DNA from: an uncultured Pseudomonadota bacterium
GTDB lineage: Bacteria > Pseudomonadota > Gammaproteobacteria > Burkholderiales > Burkholderiaceae_C
DNA: 64,000 nt
Assembly (NCBI GenBank): GCA_945952465.1
Contig: CAMFIB010000001.1
Span: forward strand, 1,550,001 to 1,614,000
Direction of reading: 5' to 3'
This document shows positions 9,128-18,219 of the stretch, piece after piece (the stretch's first letter is position 1; each line of letters begins with the position of its first letter). The position numbers were made by a program, and so were the translations under genes. The notes below the pieces were generated by a model. That model was not told the origin of the DNA, searched no databases, and worked only from the letters and a program-made list of their open reading frames with translations.

Positions 9128-9171
9128 GCTACAGCGCCTTATTGCACGCTGACTTCAAGCCCATTTCATCC
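9128..9171 (+). repeat. R1 repeat copy, intergenic
   Basis: GCTACAGCGCC, then GCACGCTGACTTCAAGCCCA and TTTCATCC: the shorter form of R1, just after the UdgX stop codon and before the convergent uppP gene. Confidence 0.6.
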
Positions 9172-9194
9172 ACGACCATCCCATGGACCCGGGC

Positions 9195-10019
9195 TCAAGC
9201 CGCCCAAACCACCACCCCGCTCCACGCCGTCGCCAGCACCACGATGCCGAAGGCGATGCGGTACCAGGCGAAGGGCACGAAGCTGTGGGTGCTGATGTAG
9301 CGCAGCAGCCAGCGCACGCAGAACCAGGCGCTCACGAAGGAGAACAGCAGGCCGACGCCGAACAGCGGCAGGTCGGCGGCCGACAGCAGCGCGCGTTCCT
9401 TGTAGAGGCTGTACACACCGGCGCCGATCAGCGTGGGAATGGCGAGGTAGAACGAAAAATCGGTGGCGGCCTTGCGGCTCAGGCCGAGCAGCATGCCGCC
9501 GATGATGGTGGCGCCGCTGCGGCTGGTGCCGGGGACCATCGCCAGGCACTGCACCAAACCCACCTTGAGCGCGTCGAGCGGGCCCATCTGGTCCACCTCA
9601 TGGATGCGCGCGGCGGCCTGCGGTCGTTTCTCGGCCCAGAGAATGATGAGGCCGCCAATGATGAAGGTGCTGGCCACCACCACGGGCGTGAACAGGTGCG
9701 CCTTGATGGCCTTGCCGAACAGCAGCCCCAGCACCACGGCCGGAATGAAGGCGATGAGCACGTTGAGCGCGAAGCGCTGGGCCTGCCGCTCGGTGGGCAA
9801 CGCCACCAGCGTCTGCCGGATCTTCTGCCAGTACACGATGATGACGGCGAGGATGGCGCCGGTCTGGATGGCGATGTCGAAGACCTTGGCCTTGTCGTCG
9901 TCGAAACCGAGCAGCGCGCCGGCCAGAATCAGATGCCCGGTCGACGAGACCGGCAGGAACTCGGTCAGGCCCTCGACCACGCCCATGACGGCGGCTTTCA
10001 CCAGCAGCACAACGTCCAC
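9195..10019 (-). CDS. uppP: Undecaprenyl-diphosphate phosphatase
   Basis: UppP (BacA) is an integral membrane enzyme that removes a phosphate from undecaprenyl diphosphate so the carrier can be reused in peptidoglycan and LPS synthesis; high levels give bacitracin resistance. The 274-residue protein has about seven hydrophobic segments and both family signatures: the Glu-rich [17 protein letters not shown] near residues 13-29 and [13 protein letters not shown] in the middle. The start is GTG at 10019. It is a single gene, convergent with the UdgX operon and divergent from the protease gene. Confidence 0.96.
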   Translation of the reverse strand: MDVVLLVKAAVMGVVEGLTEFLPVSSTGHLILAGALLGFDDDKAKVFDIAIQTGAILAVIIVYWQKIRQTLVALPTERQAQRFALNVLIAFIPAVVLGLLFGKAIKAHLFTPVVVASTFIIGGLIILWAEKRPQAAARIHEVDQMGPLDALKVGLVQCLAMVPGTSRSGATIIGGMLLGLSRKAATDFSFYLAIPTLIGAGVYSLYKERALLSAADLPLFGVGLLFSFVSAWFCVRWLLRYISTHSFVPFAWYRIAFGIVVLATAWSGVVVWAA

Positions 10020-10111
10020 AACAGCTCCCCGGATTTTTGCGACGCGGGATTATCGCCCCGCTCCGCTGACCGACCGCTTAAGTGGTTGCGCCGGGGTTAA
10101 TCCGGGGTTTT

Positions 10112-10127
10112 CGTGACATTCGTCACG
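10112..10127. promoter_or_regulatory. CRP/FNR-type inverted repeat upstream of the protease gene
   Basis: CGTGACATTCGTCACG is a perfect inverted repeat with a GTGA-N6-TCAC core, 66 bases before the protease start at 10193. Confidence 0.35.
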
Positions 10128-10192
10128 GCACTATCGCACAGCGTTTGGGTGACAATGGCGCAGTCAACGGCTGTAGGTCAAAGGTTCTCATC

Positions 10193-11518
10193 GTGCCACT
10201 CCGCTTCTCTTCTCCGGCCCTGGCGGCCGCGCTGGCCCTGGGCTTCTGTGGCGCCACCGCCCAGGCACAGACCACGGAGTACATCGTGCGTTTCACCGAC
10301 GCCTCCATGAAGGCCGCCGAGCGCAGCAGCAGCAAGCCCGTCACCGACGACCGCTACGCCACCGAGCCGCGCGCCTGGGGTTACCTCAAGCCCGCCGTGG
10401 TGGGCGAGGTGCAGCGGCTGGAAAAGCGCCACGCCTTCAGCGTGAAGCAGGCCTACAGCCACGCACTGAGCGGCTTCTCGGCCGACCTCACCGCCCAGCA
10501 GGCCGCCGCGCTGCGCCAGGAGTCCAACATCGACCTCGTGGAAGAAGTCAAGCCGACGCGCGTGGCCGCGCTCGATCTGCTCTCGGGGCTCACCAGCGGC
10601 CTGCTGGGCAACCTGCTGGGCGGCGGCCGCACCGCCGCCACGCCGGCCCCTGCCACGCCCACCACGCCGACCCCGGCGAACACCCAGACCGTGCCCTACG
10701 GCATCGCGCTGACCGGGGCCACCCGGAGCTGGTCGGTGTCGGGCGACGGCAGCGGCTCGGTCGATGGCCCCACCGTCTACGTGATCGACTCCGGCATCGC
10801 CGACAGCACCGACCTCAACCTCGTCTCGCACGTCAACTTCATCAGCGGCGGCAGCAACACCGACTGCAACGGCCACGGCACGCACGTTGCCGGCACCATC
10901 GGCGCGCGCGACAACACCGAAGGCGTGGTCGGCATCGCGCCCGGCGTCAAGCTGGTCGGCGTGAAGGCGCTCGGTTGCGACGGCAATGGCACCACCGCGG
11001 TCGCCATCAAGGCACTCGACTGGGTGACCGCCAACGCCATGCGCCCCGCCGTGGCCAACCTCAGCTTCACCGCCGCCAGCAGCCAGGCTTTCGACGACGC
11101 GCTGCGCCGCTCGGCCGCCGCCGGCATCGTCTACGCGGTGGCCGCCGGCAACAGCGGCAGCGACGCCTGCTACGTCTCGCCGGCGCGCGTGGGCGGCATC
11201 ACCCCGGGCGTGCTGGTCACCGGCGCCACCGACTCGGCCGATGCGCCCGCCAGCTTCAGCAATGTCGGCAACTGCGTGGACATCTGGGCGCCGGGCGTGG
11301 AGGTGGTCTCCACCGGCCTCACCGGCGGCACAGCCACACGCACCGGCACTTCGCAGGCCGCGCCCCACGTGGCCGGCGCGGCCGCGCTCATTCTGGGCCG
11401 CTACCCGCAGTCCACCGCCGACGCCGTCTGGCGCCAGTTGAAAGACGGCGCAGCCGACACAGGCCGCACCAGCCGCAGCGGCCAGGCCGTCAAGCGCGTG
11501 CGCGCCGACATCCAATAA
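10193..11518 (+). CDS. Secreted subtilisin-like serine protease (S8 family)
   Basis: The start GTG at 10193 gives a signal peptide ending GATAQAQ. An inhibitor I9-type propeptide follows (residues about 25-120, TEYIVRFTDASMKAA onward), then a low-complexity Thr/Pro/Ala linker near 145-165, then the S8 catalytic domain. The triad is visible: Asp199 in VIDSGI, His228 in GHGTHVAG and Ser387 in GTSQAAPHVAG. The 441-residue length fits a secreted proteinase-K/subtilisin-like enzyme that matures by self-cleavage. It stands alone, with a CRP-type palindrome upstream and a weak hairpin downstream. The physiological substrate cannot be read from sequence. Confidence 0.93.
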   Translation: MPLRFSSPALAAALALGFCGATAQAQTTEYIVRFTDASMKAAERSSSKPVTDDRYATEPRAWGYLKPAVVGEVQRLEKRHAFSVKQAYSHALSGFSADLTAQQAAALRQESNIDLVEEVKPTRVAALDLLSGLTSGLLGNLLGGGRTAATPAPATPTTPTPANTQTVPYGIALTGATRSWSVSGDGSGSVDGPTVYVIDSGIADSTDLNLVSHVNFISGGSNTDCNGHGTHVAGTIGARDNTEGVVGIAPGVKLVGVKALGCDGNGTTAVAIKALDWVTANAMRPAVANLSFTAASSQAFDDALRRSAAAGIVYAVAAGNSGSDACYVSPARVGGITPGVLVTGATDSADAPASFSNVGNCVDIWAPGVEVVSTGLTGGTATRTGTSQAAPHVAGAAALILGRYPQSTADAVWRQLKDGAADTGRTSRSGQAVKRVRADIQ

Positions 11519-11528
11519 CCACCGGAGC

Positions 11529-11556
11529 ACTCCCGGCGAAAGGCCGGCGGGGTTTT
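11529..11556 (+). terminator. Weak terminator after the protease gene
   Basis: Short stem CCGGC / GCCGG around a GAAAG loop followed by CGGGGTTTT. Confidence 0.4.
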
Positions 11557-11595
11557 GCGATACTTCAGGCACAAGCTTGTGCCCGAGGTTGAACC

Positions 11596-12162
11596 ATGAC
11601 GCAGAACAGGACCACCTTCCACCCGTCCGCCATCGCGGTGCCGTTGCTCACCGCCGCCGCGCTGCTCGCCGGTTGCGCCGGCCCCAGCTCGCGGCCCTTC
11701 GATCCCTCCACCGCGCCCGAGGCCATCCGGGTGCCGCCGGGCCACCGCATCGCCTACGAGGTGGTGGCGGTGGGCAAGATCGTCTATGAATGCCAGCAAG
11801 GCGTGGACGACCCCGACCAGTTCCGCTGGACGGTCATCGGGCCCGACGCCATCCTGAGCGACCGCAACGACCGCATCGTCGGCAAGTACTACGGCCCGCC
11901 CGCCACCTGGGACAACCTCGACAGCTCCCGCGTGACCGGCCAGCAGATCGCCACGGCGCCGGCCGGCGCGGGCAACATCCCGTTCCAGCTCGTCAAGGCC
12001 GACCCGTCGCGCGGCAAAGGCGCGTTTGAAGACACCGCCTACGTGCAGCGCGTCAACACGAAGAACGGCACCGCGCCCAAAGAGCCGTGCAACGAGTCCA
12101 CCTCCGGCACGCGGGCCGACGTGCGCTACGGCGCCGATTACGTTTTCTGGAAGGTGCGCTGA
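11596..12162 (+). CDS. DUF3455 lipoprotein
   Basis: The 188-residue protein starts with a long lipoprotein-type signal; the lipobox LLAGC puts the acylated Cys near position 28. The rest matches the DUF3455 family: VPPGHRIAYEVVAVGKIVYEC near 46-66, then WTVIGPDAILSDR and VGKYYGPPATW, and a C-terminal DYVFWKVR. Family function is unknown; members are exported and appear singly or beside other envelope proteins. The region downstream to 13.1 kb holds two more small exported proteins. Confidence 0.8.
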   Translation: MTQNRTTFHPSAIAVPLLTAAALLAGCAGPSSRPFDPSTAPEAIRVPPGHRIAYEVVAVGKIVYECQQGVDDPDQFRWTVIGPDAILSDRNDRIVGKYYGPPATWDNLDSSRVTGQQIATAPAGAGNIPFQLVKADPSRGKGAFEDTAYVQRVNTKNGTAPKEPCNESTSGTRADVRYGADYVFWKVR

Positions 12163-12211
12163 GCACCGAGCCCCCAAGGCGTCTCACATCGCCGGACAGC
12201 GAGGAGAACAC

Positions 12212-12673
12212 GTGAAACTCCAAACCATTGTTGTCGCCTCGCTTTGCCTCCTGGCAACCCTGGCCCAAGCGCGTGGCGGGCATGGCGGAGGCCATCACTC
12301 GGGTGGAAGCCATGCGAGCCACAGCAGCCACAGCGGCTCCCATCGCACTTCGAGCACGGGCAGCGTCAGCAAAAAGAACACTTCACCGCCTGCCGCAAAG
12401 CCGGTCGCCGCGAAAACGCCGCCCGTGACGACGAACAAGACGACCTATGTCGTGCAGGTCCGACCAACCACCGGCACGACCAAACCCGCGAGACGTGAGC
12501 CCACGTTGAGCGATACGGCTGCGAGCGTCGCGCCAACCGGAACCGCCCGTCCGACCCGAAACAATGGGGTGGCAGACCAAAACCCCAGCGAGCCCCCGTG
12601 CAATGGATCGGCGAGCGACAAGCTGGCATCGGCGGGAGAAGTCGTCGACGGCCCTGCACGCGCCTGCCGCTGA
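12212..12673 (+). CDS. Small exported His/Ser/Thr-rich protein
   Basis: GTG at 12212 is preceded by GAGGAG at a good distance and gives a signal peptide cleaved after LAQA. The 153-residue product has a Gly/His/Ser segment (GGHGGGHHSGGSH near 22-34) that could bind metal ions, a long Thr/Pro/Lys-rich linker, and two Cys near the end (CNGS and the penultimate ACR). I do not recognise a family. Codon use is less GC-rich than that of neighbours, which fits a fast-evolving or acquired gene. It ends at a terminator. Confidence 0.65.
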   Translation: MKLQTIVVASLCLLATLAQARGGHGGGHHSGGSHASHSSHSGSHRTSSTGSVSKKNTSPPAAKPVAAKTPPVTTNKTTYVVQVRPTTGTTKPARREPTLSDTAASVAPTGTARPTRNNGVADQNPSEPPCNGSASDKLASAGEVVDGPARACR

Positions 12674-12684
12674 CAAAAAAAACT

Positions 12685-12720
12685 CGGGCTGCCCGCTCCC
12701 GCAGACAGCCCGTTCGTTTT
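12685..12720 (+). terminator. Terminator after the His-rich protein gene
   Basis: Seven-bp stem CGGGCTG / CAGCCCG with a 14-base loop, followed by TTCGTTTT; an A-run precedes the left arm, so it could also serve the convergent gene at 12759. Confidence 0.6.
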
Positions 12721-12758
12721 GCCCCACCGGCGGCGCCGGACGGGCGCCGCCTGGAAGC

Positions 12759-13112
12759 TCAGCGGTAGTAGCCGCCGTGCGGGTAGTGGCGGTGGTAGTA
12801 GCCGGGGCCGCCGTAGTAGACCGGGCGCGGCGCGTAGTACACCGGGGCGGGGGCGTAGTACACCGGGGCCGGGCGGTAGACCGGCGGCGGCGCGTAGTAC
12901 ACCGGCTGGGGCGGGTAATAGACCGGCGCCGGCTGGACGTAGCCATAACCGCCGTAGCCGACATTGCCGACCGAGACACCCACGCCCGGGGCGCCGATGC
13001 CGATCGAGAAACCCACGTCGCTGCGCGCCTGCGCGGCGCTGGCGCCGAACAGGGCCGCGGTGGCCACGGCCGCAACGGCGGCGAAAGAGGCGATGGAACG
13101 GGACTTCAACAT
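12759..13112 (-). CDS. Small exported Tyr/Pro-repeat protein
   Basis: The 117-residue protein has a signal peptide (cleaved near AAQARSD), a short Gly/Val-rich segment (GFSIGIGAPGVGVSVG), then about six repeats of the form PVYYAP/PVYYPP/PVYRPA and a His/Tyr/Gly-rich end. Proteins of this look are common in Comamonadaceae and are thought to be surface or periplasmic; no function is established. It is convergent with the His-rich protein gene and divergent from glnS, from which 141 bases separate it. Confidence 0.75.
   Translation of the reverse strand: MLKSRSIASFAAVAAVATAALFGASAAQARSDVGFSIGIGAPGVGVSVGNVGYGGYGYVQPAPVYYPPQPVYYAPPPVYRPAPVYYAPAPVYYAPRPVYYGGPGYYHRHYPHGGYYR
12809..12935 (-). repeat. 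Short tandem repeats coding for the PVYYxP units
   Basis: About six imperfect units of roughly 18-21 bases built on GTAGTACACCGG (plus-strand sense). Such runs can vary in copy number by slippage. Confidence 0.65.
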
Positions 13113-13253
13113 GATGCTTGCTCCTGATGTGCAGGTGTTTTCTGACCTGATGATGCTATTAACGCACCAGCCCCCTGTTTAGATACCACACCCACGGTCA
13201 AAGTCGTAGCCAACCGTAACAGCGTGGGCGCTCTCGCTCCTAGAATCGGAACA

Positions 13254-15038
13254 ATGAGCGCCCCCGCAACCCCGACCACCCCCGCCCGCCCCAGCAATTT
13301 CCTGCGCCAGATCATCGAAAGCGACATCGCCCAGGGCACCTATGCCCAGCGCCACTGGGGCGGCGGCCCCGGCGACGCCGCGCAGCAGGCCGCAGGCCCG
13401 CTCGACCCCGCCGCCATCCGCACCCGCTTTCCGCCCGAACCCAACGGCTACCTGCATGTGGGCCACGCCAAGAGCATCTGCCTGAACTTTGGCCTCGCCC
13501 GCGACTACGGCGGCGTGTGCCACATGCGCTTCGACGACACCAACCCCGAAAAGGAAGACACCGAGTACGTCAACAGCATCCTGGACGCCGTGCAGTGGCT
13601 GGGCTTCGGCTGGGACGCCAACGGCACCAGCCACCTCTACCAGGCCAGCGACTATTTCGACTTCATGTACCGCGCCGCCGAGCACCTCATCGAGGCCGGT
13701 CATGCGTATGTCGACGAACAGACGCCCGAGCAGATGCGCGTGAACCGCGGCGACTTTTCCACGCCCGGCAAAGACAGCCCCTTCCGCGCCCGCACGCCCG
13801 CCGAAAACCTGACCCGCTTCAGGGAGATGCGCGACGGCGCCCTGCCCGACGGCGCCGCCGTGCTGCGCGCCAAGATCGACATGGCTAGCCCCAACATCAA
13901 CCTGCGCGACCCCGCCATCTACCGCATCCGCCGCGCCGAGCACCACCACACCGGCAACCGCTGGTGCATCTACCCCATGTACACCTTCGCGCACCCCATC
14001 GAGGACGCGCTGGAGAACATCACACACAGCATCTGCACGCTCGAGTTCGAAGACCAGCGCCCGTTCTACGACTGGCTGCTCGACCGGCTGCGTGAGGGCG
14101 GCCTCATCAACGCGCCGCAGCCGCGCCAGTACGAATTCGCCCGCCTCAACCTCACCTACGTGCTCACCAGCAAACGCAAGCTCAAGCAGCTCGTTGATGA
14201 AAAGCACGTGAGCGGCTGGGACGACCCCCGCATGCCCACCATCGTCGGCCTGCGCCGGCGCGGCTACACGCCCGAGGCCATCCAGCTCTTCGCCGAACGC
14301 ATCGGCGTCAGCAAGGCCGACTCCTGGATCGACTACAGCACTCTCGAAGGCTCCCTGCGCGACGACCTCGACCCCAAGGCCGCCCGCGCCATGGCCGTGC
14401 TGGACCCGGTGAAGCTCGTCATCGAGAACTGGGACGAGGTCATGGGCGCCGGCGCGCTCGATGCCTGCAGCGCACCCGTCCACCCCCACCAACCCGAACG
14501 CGGTCGCCGCGAGTTCAATTTCGGGCGCGAGTTATGGATCGAGCGCACCGACTACGAAGACGTGCCGCCCAAGGGCTACAACCGGCTCTACCCCGGCAAC
14601 AAGGTGCGGCTGAAATACGGCCATGTCGTCGAGTGCATCGGCGCTACAAAAAATGAAGCAGGAAACGTAGAAGCAGTGCTGGCCAGGCTCATACCCGACA
14701 CCAAAAGCGGCACCCCCGGCGCCGACAGCGTCAAGGTCAAGGGCGTCATCACCTGGGTCGGCGCCGCAGACGGCGTGCCCGCCGAAGTGCGCCTCTACGA
14801 CCGTTTGTTCACCGTGCCCCAACCCGGCAGCGGCGACCGCAACTTCCTCGACGAGATCAACCCCGACAGCCTGAAAACCGTCACCGCCATCGTCGAGCCC
14901 TCACTCGCCCAGGCCCAGCCCGACGACAAGTTCCAGTTCGAACGCCACGGCTACTTCGTCGCCGACCGCAAGGACCACGCGGCGGGCAAGCCGGTGTTCA
15001 ACCGGGTGACGGGGATGAAGGACAGCTGGGCGAAATAG
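13254..15038 (+). CDS. glnS: Glutaminyl-tRNA synthetase
   Basis: GlnRS charges tRNA-Gln. ATG at 13254 gives 594 residues, close to the 554 of E. coli plus small insertions. The class I HIGH-type motif is H68-V-G-H71 in PNGYLHVGHAKS, and the second signature is TSKRKL near 305, in place of KMSKS. The tRNA-acceptor and anticodon-binding beta-barrel domains follow (ERTDYEDVPPKGYNRL, LYDRLFTVPQPG). Residues about 464-482, in the distal barrel, are encoded by an R1 repeat copy and replace the segment found at this point in other GlnRS proteins. The gene is monocistronic in appearance. Confidence 0.97.
   Translation: MSAPATPTTPARPSNFLRQIIESDIAQGTYAQRHWGGGPGDAAQQAAGPLDPAAIRTRFPPEPNGYLHVGHAKSICLNFGLARDYGGVCHMRFDDTNPEKEDTEYVNSILDAVQWLGFGWDANGTSHLYQASDYFDFMYRAAEHLIEAGHAYVDEQTPEQMRVNRGDFSTPGKDSPFRARTPAENLTRFREMRDGALPDGAAVLRAKIDMASPNINLRDPAIYRIRRAEHHHTGNRWCIYPMYTFAHPIEDALENITHSICTLEFEDQRPFYDWLLDRLREGGLINAPQPRQYEFARLNLTYVLTSKRKLKQLVDEKHVSGWDDPRMPTIVGLRRRGYTPEAIQLFAERIGVSKADSWIDYSTLEGSLRDDLDPKAARAMAVLDPVKLVIENWDEVMGAGALDACSAPVHPHQPERGRREFNFGRELWIERTDYEDVPPKGYNRLYPGNKVRLKYGHVVECIGATKNEAGNVEAVLARLIPDTKSGTPGADSVKVKGVITWVGAADGVPAEVRLYDRLFTVPQPGSGDRNFLDEINPDSLKTVTAIVEPSLAQAQPDDKFQFERHGYFVADRKDHAAGKPVFNRVTGMKDSWAK
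14643..14694 (+). repeat. R1 repeat copy inside glnS
   Basis: GCTACAAAAAATGAAGCAGG, then GAAGCAGTGCTGGCCAGGCTC: a diverged copy sharing the GCTAC start, the A-rich left half and the GCTGGCCAGG form of the core. It is in frame. Confidence 0.45.
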
Positions 15039-15080
15039 CTGCGGTGAGTTGCGCGGCGTCGCTGGGGATTTCACGGCGGC

Positions 15081-15113
15081 GGGCGCTCAGCGCAGATGCG
15101 CCCTCACCTTTTT
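15081..15113 (+). terminator. Possible terminator after glnS
   Basis: Stem GGGCGC / GCGCCC with an 11-base loop; a T5 run follows after a few bases. Confidence 0.35.
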
Positions 15114-15135
15114 CTAAAGCCAGCGGCAAGCCGCA

Positions 15136-15426
15136 TCAGACGTAAAACGCCTCCACCTTGCCCTTCAGCGTGATCAGCAGCGGGCGGCCCTTGCGGTCGA
15201 GGGTTTTGCCGGCGGGGACTTTGATCCAGCCTTCGCTGAGGCAGTATTCCTCGACGTCCCAGCGGTCTTTGCCGTTGAAGCGGATGCCGATGTCGTGCTC
15301 GAAGACGAAGGCGTGGTGGTGCGGGCTGCGGGGATCGACGGCGAGGCGATCCGGCAGCGCGGGCTTGCCGGCGGCGGGGTCTGCTGCGGGGGGGGTGGTT
15401 TCCGGGTGGTTGTCGTTTTCGCTCAT
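15136..15426 (-). CDS. DUF3297 family protein
   Basis: The 96-residue cytosolic protein has a disordered Pro/Ala-rich N terminus (to about residue 24) and the compact DUF3297 domain: LAVDPRSPHHHAFVFEHDIGIRFNG, then KDRWDVEEYCLSEGWIKVPAGK and LLITLKGKVEAFY. The family is widespread in proteobacteria and has no assigned function. It lies convergent to glnS, upstream on the minus strand of an R1 repeat, and shares its strand with ylqF. Confidence 0.85.
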   Translation of the reverse strand: MSENDNHPETTPPAADPAAGKPALPDRLAVDPRSPHHHAFVFEHDIGIRFNGKDRWDVEEYCLSEGWIKVPAGKTLDRKGRPLLITLKGKVEAFYV

Positions 15427-15473
15427 GACGCGATTTTCCCTTTAATCGATGGCGCTTCGGCCACTGCCCGAAA

Positions 15474-15536
15474 GCTCCTGATTTGATAGCTAGAAAGCGC
15501 CATTCCGCGCTGACTTGCGGCCAGTTTCATGCCTTT
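15474..15536 (+). repeat. R1 repeat copy overlapping the ylqF stop codon
   Basis: GCTCCTGATTTGATAGCTAG, then CGCGCTGACTTGCGGCC and AGTTTCATGCC. The TCA at 15527-15529 within it is the TGA stop of ylqF on the minus strand. Confidence 0.65.
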
Positions 15537-16465
15537 TTTCCCTTGCGAAGGGCCTCGCGGGCGTCTTTGCGGGCCTGGCGTTCGGCGTCTTCGGCGGCGG
15601 CAGCAGCCACCCAGCCCGCAAATTCTTCGGGCGTTTCCAGCGTGATGCGGCCGAGCGTGGTGGTGCGGAATTCGGTGATGACGATTTCGGCGGCCTTCTG
15701 CAGATTGACGCGGCCTTTGCCGAGCAGCGCGCCGCGCTGGCGGCCGATGGTCTCCAGCACTTCCTCGTCGCGCATGGTGGGCACGGCAGCGGCGTCGAGC
15801 CGGTAGCGGGCGGCGAGCAAGCCGGGGTAGTGGCCGCGCAGCCGGGCCATCAGCTCCAGCGCCACGTCTTCCTCGTCATAAGCGTTGCGGCCGACCGCGC
15901 CGCTGGCGGCCAGGTTGTAGCCGCTCTGCGGCACCGAGATGCGCGGCCACAGCAGGCCGGGCGTGTCCCACAACAGAAAGTCGTCGGCCAGGGCGATGCG
16001 CTGCTCCAGCTTGGTCACGCCGGCCTCGTCGCCGGTCTTGGCGTGGCGCTTGTTGGTGAGCGCGTTGATGAGGGTGGATTTGCCGACGTTGGGCACCCCG
16101 CCGATCAGCACCCGCATCGGCTTGACCATGCCGCCGCGGCCGGGCGCCAGCGCATGGCAGGCGGCGATGACGGTGGCCTGCACGCCGGCGGTGGCGTTGG
16201 CCTGCAGCGCGATGGCCTGGGTGTCGGGCTTGGCGTTGTAGTGGGCCAGCCAGGCGGCGGTGCGCGCGGCATCGGCCATGTCTTCCTTGTTGAGGATCTT
16301 CAGCGTGGGCTTGTGGCCGGTGAGCTCGGCCACCAGCGGGTTGGCGCTGGAGCCGGGCAGCCGCGCGTCGAGCACCTCGATGACGACGTCGACTTCCTTC
16401 ACCCGCTCGGTCATCGCCTTGCGGGTGAGGTGCATGTGCCCGGGAAACCACTGGATGCTGGCCAT
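15527..16465 (-). CDS. ylqF: Ribosome biogenesis GTPase YlqF/RbgA-like
   Basis: The 312-residue protein is a circularly permuted GTPase: the G4 motif (NKED, near 60) comes before G1 (GGVPNVGKSTLINAL, near 120) and G3 (DTPG, near 167). It opens with the family block IQWFPGHM. RbgA of Bacillus helps mature the large ribosomal subunit; the same role is inferred here. A Lys/Ala-rich C terminus ends within an R1 repeat that supplies the stop codon. The ATG at 16465 is the natural start. Confidence 0.93.
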   Translation of the reverse strand: MASIQWFPGHMHLTRKAMTERVKEVDVVIEVLDARLPGSSANPLVAELTGHKPTLKILNKEDMADAARTAAWLAHYNAKPDTQAIALQANATAGVQATVIAACHALAPGRGGMVKPMRVLIGGVPNVGKSTLINALTNKRHAKTGDEAGVTKLEQRIALADDFLLWDTPGLLWPRISVPQSGYNLAASGAVGRNAYDEEDVALELMARLRGHYPGLLAARYRLDAAAVPTMRDEEVLETIGRQRGALLGKGRVNLQKAAEIVITEFRTTTLGRITLETPEEFAGWVAAAAAEDAERQARKDAREALRKGKKA

Positions 16466-16548
16466 CTTGTCGTTTTTGTTGTGAAGGTTGCGATGTTAGG
16501 GCCTCTGTCTTGCGTTAGGCTTCACGCCTCAACCAGCAGGAGAATCCC

Positions 16549-16688
16549 ATGCCCAAAGGCGAACAGAAGAGCAACAAGATGGCGAAGAAACCCAAGAAGG
16601 ACACCTCGCCGCCCAAGGACTCGCCGGTGTCGGACCGCCCGGTGCCGCCCATGACGACGGTGATGCCCAAGGGCAAGCTGAAGAACAA

Positions 16689-16692
<4 letters not shown>
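16549..16692 (+). CDS. Conserved 47-residue basic protein
   Basis: ATG at 16549 follows a clear CAGGAG Shine-Dalgarno sequence. The product is 47 residues, Lys/Pro-rich and without Cys or membrane segment (MPKGEQKSNKMAKKPKKD at the start, MPKGKLKNK at the end). Its TGA overlaps the GTG start of dbpA by four bases, so translation of the two is probably coupled. I have the impression that similar short proteins occur in other Burkholderiales, but cannot name a family. A highly charged, likely unfolded RNA-binding peptide would fit the helicase partner; that is inference. Confidence 0.75.
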
Positions 16693-18086
<1,394 letters not shown>

Positions 18087-18115
18087 ACGGCAAGTAACTT
18101 CAGGAAAACCCGTAC

Positions 18116-18144
18116 TTGACATTGATCAATGTCACAGTTAGATT
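18116..18144 (+). promoter_or_regulatory. Sigma-70 promoter with palindromic operator
   Basis: TTGACA (18116-18121), 17 bases, TAGATT (18139-18144): a good sigma-70 promoter. The perfect 18-base palindrome TGACATTGATCAATGTCA (18117-18134) covers the -35 and part of the spacer, as a repressor operator would. It also contains TTGAC-N4-ATCAA, one base off the FNR consensus. It drives the gene at 18220. Confidence 0.65.
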
Positions 18145-18219
18145 TGCTGCATTCGGTACTTCACGGTACCACCCGGTCCCGGCGGCCGTTTCGCCGGGCT
18201 TCCTTTTCTGGAGGGTTCC

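Noticed and set aside
18158-18176. GGTAC / GTACC inverted repeat downstream of the 18116 promoter
   Set aside because: Only five bases per arm; such pairs are expected by chance at this density.
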